Shown here in pieces: positions 25,168 to 33,747 of a stretch of DNA of 64,000 nt. The notes under the pieces are model-generated. The model was not told where the DNA came from and did no database searches. It saw only the letters and a list, made by a program, of their open reading frames with translations. The DNA comes from Streptomyces caniferus. Its GTDB lineage: Bacteria > Actinomycetota > Actinomycetes > Streptomycetales > Streptomycetaceae. The DNA lies in contig NZ_BLIN01000003.1 of NCBI RefSeq assembly GCF_009811555.1, positions 1,364,001 to 1,428,000 of the forward strand, written 5' to 3'. Position 1 is the stretch's first letter; each line of letters starts with the position of its first letter. The translations under genes and the position numbers were made by a program.

Positions 25168-26846
25168 GCGCGCCACGTGAGCATCGAGCACCCGGCGTGG
25201 AGCACGGCATACCGGGCACGGCGCCCGCCGGCCCCGTGGCGACGGACGAGTGGCGGCGGCTGGATCCGCGCACCCTTCTGGTGCACTGCGGCTGGCTGGC
25301 GGCGCCGCTCGGTTCGCTGGCGCTGACGGCGCTGGCCACCGGAGGCCGGATCACCACCGGGGCCTGGATCACGCTCGCCGCGATCGCGGCCTCGTTCGCC
25401 GTCGTCACCACGCTCGGCCTGATCCGCTGGGCCCGTACGGAGTTCCGCATCACCCTCCCCCGGCGTCCGGGCGGTACGGGCGCGGGTGCGCCCGATGGCG
25501 GACACGGGCCCGCCTCCCCCACGCTCGAAGTGCGCAGCGGGCTGCTGACGCGGCGGCTGCGCAGTGTGCCGCTGCAGCGCATCCGCACCGTCGATCTGAC
25601 CGCGTCACTGCCGCACCGGCTGCTGGGGGTCACCGTCCTGCGGGCCGGTACGGCGGGCTCGGGGGACGGCCGCAGCGAACTGTCGCTGGAGGCCCTCGCG
25701 GTCCCGGAGGCGGAGCGGCTGCGCGCCGAGCTGCTCGCGTACGCGGACACCGAGTCGGTCGCGAACGATCCGGTGGTGGCCCGTATCAGCCGGCGCTGGC
25801 TGCGGTACGCACCGCTGACCTTCTGGGTCGTCGGCGGGGTGTTCGTGGTGGCCGGTTCGGTCTACCGGGTCCTGGACGGCATCGGCATCGAGCCCTGGAA
25901 ACTGGGCGTCGTCCAGCGGGCGTTCAGCGAATTCGGCGCGAGCGCCCTCTGGCTGACGATTCCGGCGGCACTGCTCGCCGTCCTCGCCCTCGGCTCGGTC
26001 GGCGCCGTCGCCCTGTACGTCGAGAACTGGTGGGACTACTGCCTGGAGTGGACCGACGCGCGCACGCTGCGGGTGCGCCGCGGCCTGTTCACCACCCGCT
26101 CGGTCACCATCGAACGGGCGCGGCTGCGCGGGGTGTTGCTGCGCGAGCCGCTGCTGCTGCGGGCCGGCGGCGGGGCGCTGGTGCGCGCGGTGGCGGGCGG
26201 TCTGGGCAACCGCGAGGAGAACCGCAAGCGCAGCGGGCTGCTGCCCCCGGCGCCGCGCGCGGAGGCCCTGCGGGTGGCGGGCGGCGTCCTGCGGGCGCCC
26301 TTCCCGGGAAGCGACTCTCCGGCGGCGCTGGCCACGCACCCCCGTATCGCCCTTCGCCGGCGCCGGATGCGGGGAGTGCTGTGGGCGGTGCTGCCCGGCA
26401 CCGCCGTCCTGGCCGGTCTCGGCGCGGCGTTCACCCCTGTGCTGCTGCACTGCGCCTGGATCTACGCGGTGGTGGCCACGGCGCTCGTACTCTGGCTGGC
26501 CCGGGACGCGTACGGCAGTCTGGGGCACGGCATCCAGGGCCCCTATCTGGTCACCCGCTCGGGCACCTTCAGCCGCGACACCCTCGCCCTCCAGCGCGAG
26601 GCCATCGCCGCCTGGACCTTCTCCACCTCGCCGTTCACCCGCCGGGCCGGCCTGGTGGCGCTCACCGCCGCGGTCGCCGCGGGCGAGGACGGCTACCGCA
26701 TCCCGGACCTCGCGGCCGCCGAGGCCCCGGCCTTCGCCGCGGCGGCGGCCCCGGGAATCCTGGAGGAGTTCCTGACGCACCCCGCCGCGCCGGGTCACCT
26801 TCCGGGCCGCCCGTCCGGCCACCTTCCGGAGCAGCGACTGCCGTAG
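25164..26846 (+). CDS. Membrane protein with repeated bacterial PH domains (YdbT-like)
   Basis: A 560-residue YdbT homologue. Helix pairs occur near 40-85, 210-285 and 405-445, each followed by a bPH2-type beta domain; the clearest are LEVRSGLLTRRLRSVPLQRI, RTLRVRRGLFTTRSVTIERA and LVTRSGTFSRDTLALQREAI. In the family this protein pairs with the short YdbS-like partner encoded just upstream (4-base overlap). The role is probably envelope-related; peptide-resistance has been shown only for Bacillus relatives. A strong hairpin follows 30 bases after the stop. Confidence 0.88.
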   Translation: MSAPREHRAPGVEHGIPGTAPAGPVATDEWRRLDPRTLLVHCGWLAAPLGSLALTALATGGRITTGAWITLAAIAASFAVVTTLGLIRWARTEFRITLPRRPGGTGAGAPDGGHGPASPTLEVRSGLLTRRLRSVPLQRIRTVDLTASLPHRLLGVTVLRAGTAGSGDGRSELSLEALAVPEAERLRAELLAYADTESVANDPVVARISRRWLRYAPLTFWVVGGVFVVAGSVYRVLDGIGIEPWKLGVVQRAFSEFGASALWLTIPAALLAVLALGSVGAVALYVENWWDYCLEWTDARTLRVRRGLFTTRSVTIERARLRGVLLREPLLLRAGGGALVRAVAGGLGNREENRKRSGLLPPAPRAEALRVAGGVLRAPFPGSDSPAALATHPRIALRRRRMRGVLWAVLPGTAVLAGLGAAFTPVLLHCAWIYAVVATALVLWLARDAYGSLGHGIQGPYLVTRSGTFSRDTLALQREAIAAWTFSTSPFTRRAGLVALTAAVAAGEDGYRIPDLAAAEAPAFAAAAAPGILEEFLTHPAAPGHLPGRPSGHLPEQRLP

Positions 26847-26878
26847 TGGCTACGGCACTTCGCCCCGGGTGATGTCTA

Positions 26879-26907
26879 TACGGTCTCCGCCCGCCGCGGA
26901 GACCGTA
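26879..26907. terminator. Hairpin terminator after PH-domain operon
   Basis: Perfect 12-base-pair stem (TACGGTCTCCGC and its complement) with a 5-base loop, 32 bases after the YdbT-like stop and followed by AAAG. Confidence 0.75.
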
Positions 26908-27087
26908 AAGGACCTCGGGGCCGCCCCCGCTCCCCCTCCCGCCGGGATCGGCAACTGCGCACCTCAGAAGGCCGGAGCGGGGCCACCGCGTCACCGCACA
27001 CCCTCCACACGACGGACCGTCGGGCAAGCTCCGCGCAACATGAGAAACCTCACACCCATGTCGCGTGCACGACGAGCGTGGGCACAC

Positions 27088-27098
27088 CGTCCTACTGG
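27088..27098 (+). promoter_or_regulatory. Element shared with the first SsgA-like promoter
   Basis: CGTCCTACTGG, 44 bases before the second SsgA-like start; one base differs from the copy at 23108-23118. The rest of the two upstream regions is not obviously similar, so the element stands out. Confidence 0.4.
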
Positions 27099-27142
27099 AC
27101 GAGCCATTGCCCATGACCCGACAGCCGTGAGGGAGCAGCGCG

Positions 27143-27559
27143 ATGAACACCGTCATCGACCAAGCCGTCCAGGTTCGCCTCATCGCCACCACCTTCGGCC
27201 CGCACGCGGTGCCCGCGGTGCTGCACTATCAGCCCGCGGATCCCCTGGCGGTACGGATGTTCTTCCCGCCGGAGATCTCGCTGGACGGCTCCGCCGTGGA
27301 CTGGGCGTTCGCCCGGGAGCTGCTCGACGAGGGGCTTCGGAGACCGGCCGGGCGGGGCGACGTACGGGTACGGCCGTCGGGCCCGGACCGCACGGTGATG
27401 GAGTTCCACGCGGAGGAGGGCGTCGCCATGGTCCAGTTGCGGACCGCGGACGTCCGGCTGTTCCTCGCCCGCAGCTACGACGCCGTGCCCGAGGGCGGCG
27501 AGGTGGCACGTCTCGGCATGGACCACGGGCTCGCGGAGCTGTTCGGCGGCGCGGCGTAG
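27143..27559 (+). CDS. SsgA-like sporulation/cell division regulator (second copy)
   Basis: SALP of 138 residues, paralogue of the protein at 23161. It begins MNTVIDQAVQVRLIAT and keeps the core AVLHYQPADPLAVRMFFPPE, VDWAFARELLDEGLRRPAGR, GDVRVRP and VRLFLARSYDAVP. The C-terminal half has diverged more than the N-terminal. GAGGGAG lies about eight bases before the ATG. The TetR/PH-domain block lies between the two paralogues, so that block was probably inserted after a tandem duplication, or the copies moved. Ends before a 19-bp convergent hairpin. Confidence 0.92.
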   Translation: MNTVIDQAVQVRLIATTFGPHAVPAVLHYQPADPLAVRMFFPPEISLDGSAVDWAFARELLDEGLRRPAGRGDVRVRPSGPDRTVMEFHAEEGVAMVQLRTADVRLFLARSYDAVPEGGEVARLGMDHGLAELFGGAA

Positions 27560-27625
27560 GGCGGGCCGTGCCCGCATGAGGCCGGGGGAGGAGGCCGTCG
27601 CCCCGGGAAGCCGGGAGGCGACGGC

Positions 27626-27675
27626 ACAACCCGGGGCCTGTCCGGCAGGTCGGTGACGGACAGGCCCCGGGTTGT
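27626..27675. terminator. Bidirectional terminator, 19-bp stem
   Basis: Arms 27626-27644 and 27657-27675 are perfectly complementary, with a 12-base loop. It lies between the convergent stops at 27559 and 27713. Confidence 0.85.
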
Positions 27676-27712
27676 CCGGCGCGACGGTCGCCGCCCGCGG
27701 CGACCGCCCGCC

Positions 27713-28483
27713 TCAGCGCTGGGGGAAGCCGAACCCGTAGCCCTGCTGCTGCATCCACGGCAGCAGCCGGTCCAACGCCTCGACGGTCCGGCCGCGCTCG
27801 CCGCCGGCGTCGTGGAACAGGACCGTCGGCCCGTTGGAGAGTTCACCGCGCACCGTCGCCTCGATCCCCTCTACGGTGCCGCCCTCGAAGTCCTTGCTGT
27901 CGACGTTCCAGCCCAGCGGCCGCATACCGCGGTCCGCGGCCAGCTTCCGGCTGTAGGGCGTGAAGGCGCCGCCGGGCGCGCGGTAGTACTCGACGCGTGC
28001 GCCGCCCGCGGCGTCCTCGATCATCTTCTGCGCGTCGAGTATCTGCTGCGACTGGTAGCTCTCCGGCTTGTGATTCATGCCGGTGTCGTGGCTGATGGTG
28101 TGGTCGCAGAGCCGGTGCCCGGCGGCCACCACCTGCTTGACCAGATCCGGGTGCGCCTTGGCCTGCGGACCGATCATGCAGAAGACCGCTTTGACGTTGT
28201 ACTTCTTCAGCACGGCGAGCACCTTCGGGGTCCAGACCGGGCTCGGGCCGTCGTCGATGGTGATGTTGAGGCTGCGGCCGGGGCGGTCCGAGGCGTGCAC
28301 GATGGAGGGATCGACCGGTGCCGGGGCGGCCCGCTTGGCCTTGGCGGAACCGATGCCCTCCGCCTCCGCCTGGGAGGTGGTGCCGAAATTGCCGAAGGCG
28401 AGCGTCCCCGCGATCCCCAGTGAAACCACCGCCGCCGCGGTCGCTCCGATGATCCCGCTCTGCCTGCCGAAGCGCCGTGCCAT
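27713..28483 (-). CDS. Secreted polysaccharide deacetylase (NodB/CE4)
   Basis: Extracellular carbohydrate esterase family 4 enzyme, 256 residues from the ATG at 28483 (GGGACGGGG upstream). An N-terminal hydrophobic segment (about 10-30, GIIGATAAAVVSLGIAGTLA) is a signal peptide or anchor. NodB motifs in order: ITIDDGPSP (catalytic and metal Asp), HTISHDTG (metal His pair), YYRAPGGA, GWNVDSKDF and VLFHDAGG. Substrates of the family are N-acetyl groups of peptidoglycan, chitin or xylan acetyls; peptidoglycan or chitin is most likely here but not decided by sequence. Divergent from the AfsQ-like operon. Confidence 0.92.
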   Translation of the reverse strand: MARRFGRQSGIIGATAAAVVSLGIAGTLAFGNFGTTSQAEAEGIGSAKAKRAAPAPVDPSIVHASDRPGRSLNITIDDGPSPVWTPKVLAVLKKYNVKAVFCMIGPQAKAHPDLVKQVVAAGHRLCDHTISHDTGMNHKPESYQSQQILDAQKMIEDAAGGARVEYYRAPGGAFTPYSRKLAADRGMRPLGWNVDSKDFEGGTVEGIEATVRGELSNGPTVLFHDAGGERGRTVEALDRLLPWMQQQGYGFGFPQR

Positions 28484-28618
28484 CCCGACCCCGTCCCTAC
28501 CGTGCTCGTGTGCGTACCGACCGGCGGTGGCCGCGTTGCGCGCACCGCCTTGCACCACGTGAGATGCACCAGAGTCCGGGCAGGCTGCTCCTGTTACGGA
28601 TCCATCATGAAACTTATT

Positions 28619-28624
28619 GATACT
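28619..28624 (+). promoter_or_regulatory. Possible -10 box of the two-component operon
   Basis: GATACT six bases before the ATG at 28631, no Shine-Dalgarno, in an AT-rich stretch (28600-28625). Suggests a leaderless start; an in-frame ATG at 28607 is the alternative. Confidence 0.35.
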
Positions 28625-28630
28625 GGACCC

Positions 28631-29338
28631 ATGCCACGTGTACTTCTGATCGAGGACGACGCCGCCGTACGGGACGGAGTGTCCCTGGCCCTACGGCGGC
28701 GCGGCCACGAAGTGGCGGCCGCGGCAAGCGGCGAGGAGGGGCTGGAGGTCCTGCCGGGCTTCCGCCCCGACATCGTGCTGCTGGACCTGATGCTCCCCGG
28801 CAAGGACGGCTTCGAGGTCTGCCGGCTGATCCGCGCCGAGCGGCAGCTGCCGATCATCATGCTGACCGCCCGCGGCGACGATCTCGATGTGGTGCTCGGC
28901 CTGGAGGCCGGCGCCGACGACTACATCGTCAAGCCGGCCCGTGGCGAGGTCCTCGAAGCACGGATGCGCGCGGTGCTGCGCCGTACCGCGCTGCCCGCCG
29001 ACGGCACGCCGGCCGCCGCGGAGCCGGGCCCCGCCCCGGTCGAGACGTACGGCGAACTCGCCATAGACCGCGCCGGTCTGGTCGTCGGCAAGGGCGGCCG
29101 GGATCTGGCGCTGGCCCCCTCGGAGATGAAGCTGCTGCTGTTCCTGTCCGCCACGCCGGGGCAGGTCTTCAGCCGCCAGCAGTTGCTGGAGCATGTGTGG
29201 GAGCACAGCTACCACGGCGATGCGCGGTTGGTCGACGCCTGTGTCATGCGGCTGCGGACGAAAATAGAGGACGTCCCGCGCAGCCCCCGGTACGTCCAGA
29301 CCGTGCGCGGCTTCGGCTACCGATTCGGACCCCTGTGA
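28631..29338 (+). CDS. OmpR-family response regulator, AfsQ1/CseB-like
   Basis: DNA-binding response regulator of 235 residues. Receiver: acidic pair Asp9/Asp10, phospho-acceptor Asp52 (LLDLMLPGKDG), Thr79 and Lys101 (DDYIVKPARG). C-terminal winged helix with FSRQQLLEHVWEHSYHGDAR, LVDACVMRLRTKIED and TVRGFGYRFGP. Wording is close to S. coelicolor AfsQ1, a nitrogen- and antibiotic-related regulator, and less so to CseB. The stop overlaps the kinase start by GTGA. No sigQ-like gene lies upstream, unlike the afsQ locus, so it may be a paralogue. Start chosen by family length and the GATACT box. Confidence 0.92.
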   Translation: MPRVLLIEDDAAVRDGVSLALRRRGHEVAAAASGEEGLEVLPGFRPDIVLLDLMLPGKDGFEVCRLIRAERQLPIIMLTARGDDLDVVLGLEAGADDYIVKPARGEVLEARMRAVLRRTALPADGTPAAAEPGPAPVETYGELAIDRAGLVVGKGGRDLALAPSEMKLLLFLSATPGQVFSRQQLLEHVWEHSYHGDARLVDACVMRLRTKIEDVPRSPRYVQTVRGFGYRFGPL

Positions 29339-30966
29339 AGCGCCCCGGCCTCCGGGTGCCCGCCCTCCCCCGCCTGCGCGGGGGGAACCCCCAGTTGCTG
29401 CGGGGTCTGCGGGCCCGGCTCGTCGTGGGGTTCCTGGTGGTGGCCGCCCTCAGCGCACTGACCACCGCTCTCCTGACCTACCAGGAGGCCCGTAACGCCA
29501 TCCTGCAGCGCTCCCAGGACATCGCCGTCAACGACCTGAGGGCGCAGGTCAACTCGCTGGCACCCGAGCTCCCGGTCCCGCCGTCGCAGGCGGATCTGGA
29601 CTCCTTGCGCGTCCAGCTGGAGCGCTCCGGAAAGTCCCGAGAATGGGACATTTCCGTACATTACAGCGGCGCACGGGACGGCAGCGCACAGGACGGCGAC
29701 GTACGGGACAGCGGCGACGGCGGCCTGCGGGGCGACGTCGTGATACCGGCCGGACTCAAGGCGTCGGTGGAGAAGCGCCATGTGCCGGCCTTCCAGCGCG
29801 TGGACCGCAGCGGCGAGCCCTGGCTGCTGATCGGAATGCCGGTACGGCAGTCCGACGGCCGCGCCTCCGCACTGACCATCTATGCCCAACTCCCGCTGAG
29901 CGCCGAGGAGTCCAACGTCGAGGCGCTGGTGAGCGCCGCCCAGCGGGGCGCGCTGCCGGTGCTGGTGCTGACCGTGGTCCTGGCGCTGCTCGCCGCGCGC
30001 GGGGTGCTGCGGCCGGTACGCGGCCTGCGGCAGGCCGCCGGACGGATCGCCGAGGGCAAGCTGGACACCCGCCTGGAGGTCAAGGGCGCCGACGAGATCG
30101 CGGATCTGTCCCGGACGTTCAACGACATGGCGGCCCGGCTGGAGGAGAGCATGGCCGAGCTGCGCCGCCTGGAGTCCAACTCCCGGCGGTTCGCGGCCGA
30201 TGTCTCGCACGAGCTGCGGACACCGCTGGCGGCGATGACCGCGGTCACCGATGTGCTCGACGAGGACGCCGACTCCCTCGACCCCGACACCGCCTCCGCG
30301 GTCCGGCTGATCAGCCAGGAGACCGGGAAGCTCGCGCGGATGGTGGAGGACCTGATGGAGGTGTCGCGGTTTGACGCGGGAGCCGCGGCGCTCCATCTGG
30401 ACGAGGTGGACGTCGGCGAGACCATCCGCAAGACCCTGCAGGCCAGAGCCTGGCAGAAGAGGGTGACGGCGGAACTGCCGGCGGACGTACGGGCCGGAAT
30501 CGACCCGCGGCGGCTGGATGTCGTGGTCGCGAACCTGGTCGGCAATGCCCTGCACCACGGCGGCGAGCCGGTCCGGGTGCGGCTGCACGCCCCCGAGCCG
30601 GGCACGGACCGGCTGCTGATCGAGATCTCCGACAGCGGCCCCGGCATCGACCCCGAGGTCCTGCCACATGTCTTCGACCGCTTCTACAAGGCGGACTCCG
30701 CCCGCGCCCGCTCGGAAGGCAGCGGCCTGGGCCTGGCCATCGCGCTGGAGAACGTACGGCTGCACGGCGGCTCCATGCGCGCCGCCAACTGTCCCGAGGG
30801 GGGCGCGGTGTTCACGGTGGATCTGCCACTGCGCCACGAGGAGGCGGGCGAGCCGGCGGACGACGGGAGCGCGGACCCGCCGGACGAGGCATGGGCGGCC
30901 GGGGAGCCGGCCGCGGACGACGACCGGGGCGGCGTGCGCTCCGCAGCGGAAGAGACCCACGCATGA
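29335..30966 (+). CDS. Membrane sensor histidine kinase, AfsQ2/CseC-like
   Basis: Sensor kinase of 543 residues, GTG start in a 4-base overlap with the regulator. Transmembrane helices at about 28-48 and 206-223 flank an extracytoplasmic domain of roughly 155 residues containing a Gly/Asp-rich insert (110-130). HAMP follows (RPVRGLRQAAGRIAEGKLDT). Kinase boxes: His292 in FAADVSHELRTPLAAM, N box NLVGNALHHG, G1 DSGPGI, F FDRFYKAD, G2 GSGLGLAI. The C-terminal 40 residues are acidic and disordered. It phosphorylates the upstream regulator. Its stop overlaps the lipoprotein start (ATGA), so all three are coupled. Confidence 0.93.
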   Translation: MKRPGLRVPALPRLRGGNPQLLRGLRARLVVGFLVVAALSALTTALLTYQEARNAILQRSQDIAVNDLRAQVNSLAPELPVPPSQADLDSLRVQLERSGKSREWDISVHYSGARDGSAQDGDVRDSGDGGLRGDVVIPAGLKASVEKRHVPAFQRVDRSGEPWLLIGMPVRQSDGRASALTIYAQLPLSAEESNVEALVSAAQRGALPVLVLTVVLALLAARGVLRPVRGLRQAAGRIAEGKLDTRLEVKGADEIADLSRTFNDMAARLEESMAELRRLESNSRRFAADVSHELRTPLAAMTAVTDVLDEDADSLDPDTASAVRLISQETGKLARMVEDLMEVSRFDAGAAALHLDEVDVGETIRKTLQARAWQKRVTAELPADVRAGIDPRRLDVVVANLVGNALHHGGEPVRVRLHAPEPGTDRLLIEISDSGPGIDPEVLPHVFDRFYKADSARARSEGSGLGLAIALENVRLHGGSMRAANCPEGGAVFTVDLPLRHEEAGEPADDGSADPPDEAWAAGEPAADDDRGGVRSAAEETHA

Positions 30967-31625
30967 GCGCCGAGAACGCCCTGAACGCCGCGCGTGCGAC
31001 GCCCACCCGCCGACGGGTGGTGACCGGCGTGCTCACCGGCGTGGTCGGCGCCGTGGTCGCCGGCGCGCTGGCCGGTGCGCTGGCCGGCTGCGGCATCGCC
31101 CCCACCGATGTCATCGACGCGGGCGAGCCCGCCACCGGAGTGCGGTCACCGGGCCAGCGCACGGCCGATGTCCAGTTGTTCTTCTACGGGCCCTCCGGGC
31201 TGCGCTCCGCGACCCGGCGGGCGAATGCATCGGTCGACCCGGAGGAGGCCATCGAGCTGCTGATGAAGGGGCCGAACCACGCCGAGCGGATGCGCGGCCT
31301 GTCCAGCGTGCTGCCGAAGTTCCCCCGGCCGCTGACCGCCGTCACCGCCGTCGGCAGCGTCGAGATCACCCTGCCGATGAACGTCAAACGGCTGGACTCC
31401 GGCTCGCTGAACCAGCTGGTGTGCACCGCGGCCAACGCCCGGGTGCCCGGGAACAGGCCGTCGGGTGAGGTCACCGTGACGCTCGTGGGCGAAAGCGTCC
31501 GCATCGGCCCCATGGTGTGCGGTGGCAACAACGCGTTCCCCGTCGTCGAGCCCAGCCCGACGGCAACCGCCCCGCACCGGACCGGCAGCGACAGCACCCC
31601 GACCCCCGGGGGGCCGACGGGCTGA
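30963..31625 (+). CDS. Lipoprotein with GerMN-like domain, partner of the two-component system
   Basis: A 220-residue lipoprotein. After a basic start with a twin-arginine-like RRR (16-18) and a hydrophobic stretch, the lipobox ends LAGC with Cys43 as lipid anchor; export could be by Tat or Sec. The mature part (QLFFYGPSGLRSATRR, DPEEAIELLMKGPNHAERM) resembles the GerMN domain found in LpqB. A regulator-kinase-lipoprotein order recalls mtrA-mtrB-lpqB and the afsQ1-afsQ2 operon with its downstream lipoprotein, where the lipoprotein is thought to tune the kinase outside the membrane. Coupled by a 4-base overlap. The Ser/Thr/Pro tail is disordered. Confidence 0.85.
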   Translation: MSAENALNAARATPTRRRVVTGVLTGVVGAVVAGALAGALAGCGIAPTDVIDAGEPATGVRSPGQRTADVQLFFYGPSGLRSATRRANASVDPEEAIELLMKGPNHAERMRGLSSVLPKFPRPLTAVTAVGSVEITLPMNVKRLDSGSLNQLVCTAANARVPGNRPSGEVTVTLVGESVRIGPMVCGGNNAFPVVEPSPTATAPHRTGSDSTPTPGGPTG

Positions 31626-31754
31626 ACGGCCTCCGCCCCACGGACGGGCCCCGGAGTTACCGTGAAGACGGGCGGCACGCCGTCGCGCCGCACCGACCGG
31701 ACCGTCTGGAGGAGAACCGCCGACCGGACCCTGAATCCTCGGGAGAGTCACGCG

Positions 31755-32156
31755 ATGACCGAGCGCAAACCCCCCGGCGTCAGCTTCGAGACCTGGGTCG
31801 ACAAACAGATCCGCGAGGCGACGGAGCGTGGCGAATTCGCCGGCCTCTCCGGGGCCGGCAAGCCCCTCCCCCACCTCGACCAGCCGTATGACGAGATGTG
31901 GTGGATCAAGGAGAAGATGAGCCGGGAGCATCTCTCCTGTCTGCCGCCCGGCCTCGCCCTGCGCAAGGAGGCCGAGGACGCCCTGGCGACGGCGGCCGAG
32001 GCTCCCACCGAGGCCGCGCTGCGCCGCATCCTGACCGCGGTCAACGACCGGATCCACGCGGCGCTCCGCACCCCGCTCGAAGGGCCGCCGCTGCGTCTCG
32101 CGCCGGTCGACATCGACGAGGAGGCCCGCAAGTGGCGGGAAGCGCACGGTAGTTGA
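31755..32156 (+). CDS. DUF1992 protein
   Basis: A 133-residue cytoplasmic protein of the DUF1992 / DnaJ-C28-like family. The signature is plain: FETWVDKQIREATERGEF, LSGAGKPLPHLDQPYDEMWW, IKEKMSREHLSCLPPGLALR. In eukaryotes the domain sits in DNAJC28; bacterial function is unknown. GGGAGAG stands eight bases before the ATG at 31755; an upstream in-frame ATG (31662) lacks similarity. It follows the lipoprotein after 129 bases and may be read from the same promoter. Confidence 0.88.
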   Translation: MTERKPPGVSFETWVDKQIREATERGEFAGLSGAGKPLPHLDQPYDEMWWIKEKMSREHLSCLPPGLALRKEAEDALATAAEAPTEAALRRILTAVNDRIHAALRTPLEGPPLRLAPVDIDEEARKWREAHGS

Positions 32157-32208
32157 GACCTCCGGGGGCTCGGGGCCCGGCCGGTTCGCCGTGCCCGCCG
32201 CCCCCTGC

Positions 32209-33504
32209 TCACCGGCCGCCGTCACCCCCGGCGCCCCCGTCCGCACCCGTCCGCACCCGCAGGAACCGCGGCCGGTAGAGCTCCACATCACTGTTGAGCC
32301 GGGCATCGGCCGGGACGCCGGGCGGGCCGAGCCAATTGATGTCGTAGCTCAGCAGAAACTCCCCGTTCGTGGTGAATTCGGGGTGGATCTGGGGATTGTA
32401 GACGGCGACGTGCTGCGGATCGGCGGCCTGCGGGCGGGGCGGGGTGAGGCTGCCGTTCGGCCCGCGCCAGGGGCCGTGGGGCGAGCAGGACCAGTAGGTG
32501 GTGATCGTCCGCAGCCCGGCCGCCCCGCCGCCCCCGGTGTCCATGGTGAACAGCAGCCAGGCCGCACCGTCGCGTACGACGGTGAAGGCGCTGCCGACAC
32601 CCCGCCGGCCGCCGGCGCGCAGCACGGGGGCGGCCCGCCCGGCCCGCCGCTGCCAGTGGGCGCCGTCCCAGAACCGCCAGCTTCCGCGGCCCGCGAGCCG
32701 CCCGACGGGGACCCGGGCGACATAGGCGCTGGAAGCCGGTGACGAGGGCGGGTCGTCGCCCCCGAAGACATAGGTCCAGCCGCCGTCGCGGACCGCCGCC
32801 GCTCCGTACAGGACGCGCCGGCCCGGGTCGGCGGCGGTCCGCCCGACGGTCTCGGTGAGGCCTTCCAGGCGCAGGCCGGGGAGCGACAGCGTGGCCACCT
32901 CGGTGCCGAGCGGCAGGCCGAAGATCCACGGCCCGGTTCCGGGGGCCCGGCGCCACAGCAGCACGCGGACGACCTTCTCGGGTGCGCCGGGGCCACGGGG
33001 CTCGACGCTCGCGCGGACCGGCCAACGCCAGCCGCCGCCGGGCGGGTCGGGGAAGTACGGGCCGGGGGCGGTCGCGGTGCCGCCGGTCAGGGTGCGTTCC
33101 AGGCGGCCCGAACGGGACATCAGCACGGCGGAGTTGTGCCGCAGGAGCGGGACGCCGCCGCCGGCGGCGGTGCGCCAACGGTGCTGCTCGCCCCGCGGGT
33201 CGGGCGGCGCCTGGATCCGGTCGAGGAAGGTGTCGGAGAAGAGCCAGAGCGTACGGCCGTCGGGGAGGCGCACCGAGTGGGTGCCGTCACCGCCGGTCCA
33301 GTCGTCCACCCGGGTGTTGTCGTCGCCGTAACGGGCGAATTCCGCGGTATGCCGGGAATCGGCGGACCAGGAGACGATCCGGCGCCCGCGGCAGTCCGCG
33401 GCGCGACCGGAAGGCGTCGCCCCCGGCAGCACCCACGCCGGCACGACGGAGGCGAGGAGCAGGGCGGCGACGGCCGCGGTGCGGATCATCGGGGCCGTGG
33501 GCAT
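32209..33504 (-). CDS. Secreted beta-propeller-like protein (DUF4185/DUF5005 type)
   Basis: A 431-residue exported protein. GGAGGAG lies six bases before the ATG at 33504. The signal peptide covers about residues 1-35 (AAVAALLLASVVPAWVLPG). The mature part has repeated beta segments with LWLFSDTFLD, RHNSAVLMSRSG, YVFGGDDPPS, WLLFTMDTGGGGAAGLRTIT and FLLSYDINWLG, as in secreted DUF4185/DUF5005 five-bladed-propeller glycoside-hydrolase-like proteins of actinomycetes. Catalytic residues cannot be named with confidence. The frame stays open upstream as far as 35646, but that part is only the antisense of mutA. Divergent from mutA. Confidence 0.8.
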   Translation of the reverse strand: MPTAPMIRTAAVAALLLASVVPAWVLPGATPSGRAADCRGRRIVSWSADSRHTAEFARYGDDNTRVDDWTGGDGTHSVRLPDGRTLWLFSDTFLDRIQAPPDPRGEQHRWRTAAGGGVPLLRHNSAVLMSRSGRLERTLTGGTATAPGPYFPDPPGGGWRWPVRASVEPRGPGAPEKVVRVLLWRRAPGTGPWIFGLPLGTEVATLSLPGLRLEGLTETVGRTAADPGRRVLYGAAAVRDGGWTYVFGGDDPPSSPASSAYVARVPVGRLAGRGSWRFWDGAHWQRRAGRAAPVLRAGGRRGVGSAFTVVRDGAAWLLFTMDTGGGGAAGLRTITTYWSCSPHGPWRGPNGSLTPPRPQAADPQHVAVYNPQIHPEFTTNGEFLLSYDINWLGPPGVPADARLNSDVELYRPRFLRVRTGADGGAGGDGGR

Positions 33505-33699
33505 CGCACTCCTCCGGGGCTCCCCCTGCCCCTCGGGAGCTTGGGGCGCGCCCACGGTACGGAACCCCCCGGGCGCCCCGCGGCAGGCGCGTCGCGCGGG
33601 GAAAAAGATGACTCCGCGCCATACGGCCGAACCGTCCCACCTGCCCCTTCCGGCGCATAAATATGAAGATCCATGGGAGGTCAACGAGTGCAACGTCAC

Positions 33700-33721
33700 A
33701 GCTGGAGCCCCTGCTCCAGCT
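33700..33721. promoter_or_regulatory. Palindrome overlapping the mutA promoter
   Basis: AGCTGGAGC-CCCT-GCTCCAGCT, perfect 9-base arms, ending 14 bases before the -10 box; the right arm occupies the expected -35 position. Suits a repressor operator for mutAB-meaB, or a small hairpin if transcription began upstream. Confidence 0.5.
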
Positions 33722-33735
33722 AACGGTCGTTCGCC

Positions 33736-33741
33736 TAGCCT
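33736..33741 (+). promoter_or_regulatory. -10 box of leaderless mutA
   Basis: TAGCCT six bases before the ATG at 33748; no Shine-Dalgarno, so a leaderless transcript is likely. Confidence 0.5.
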
Positions 33742-33747
33742 GCTGCC

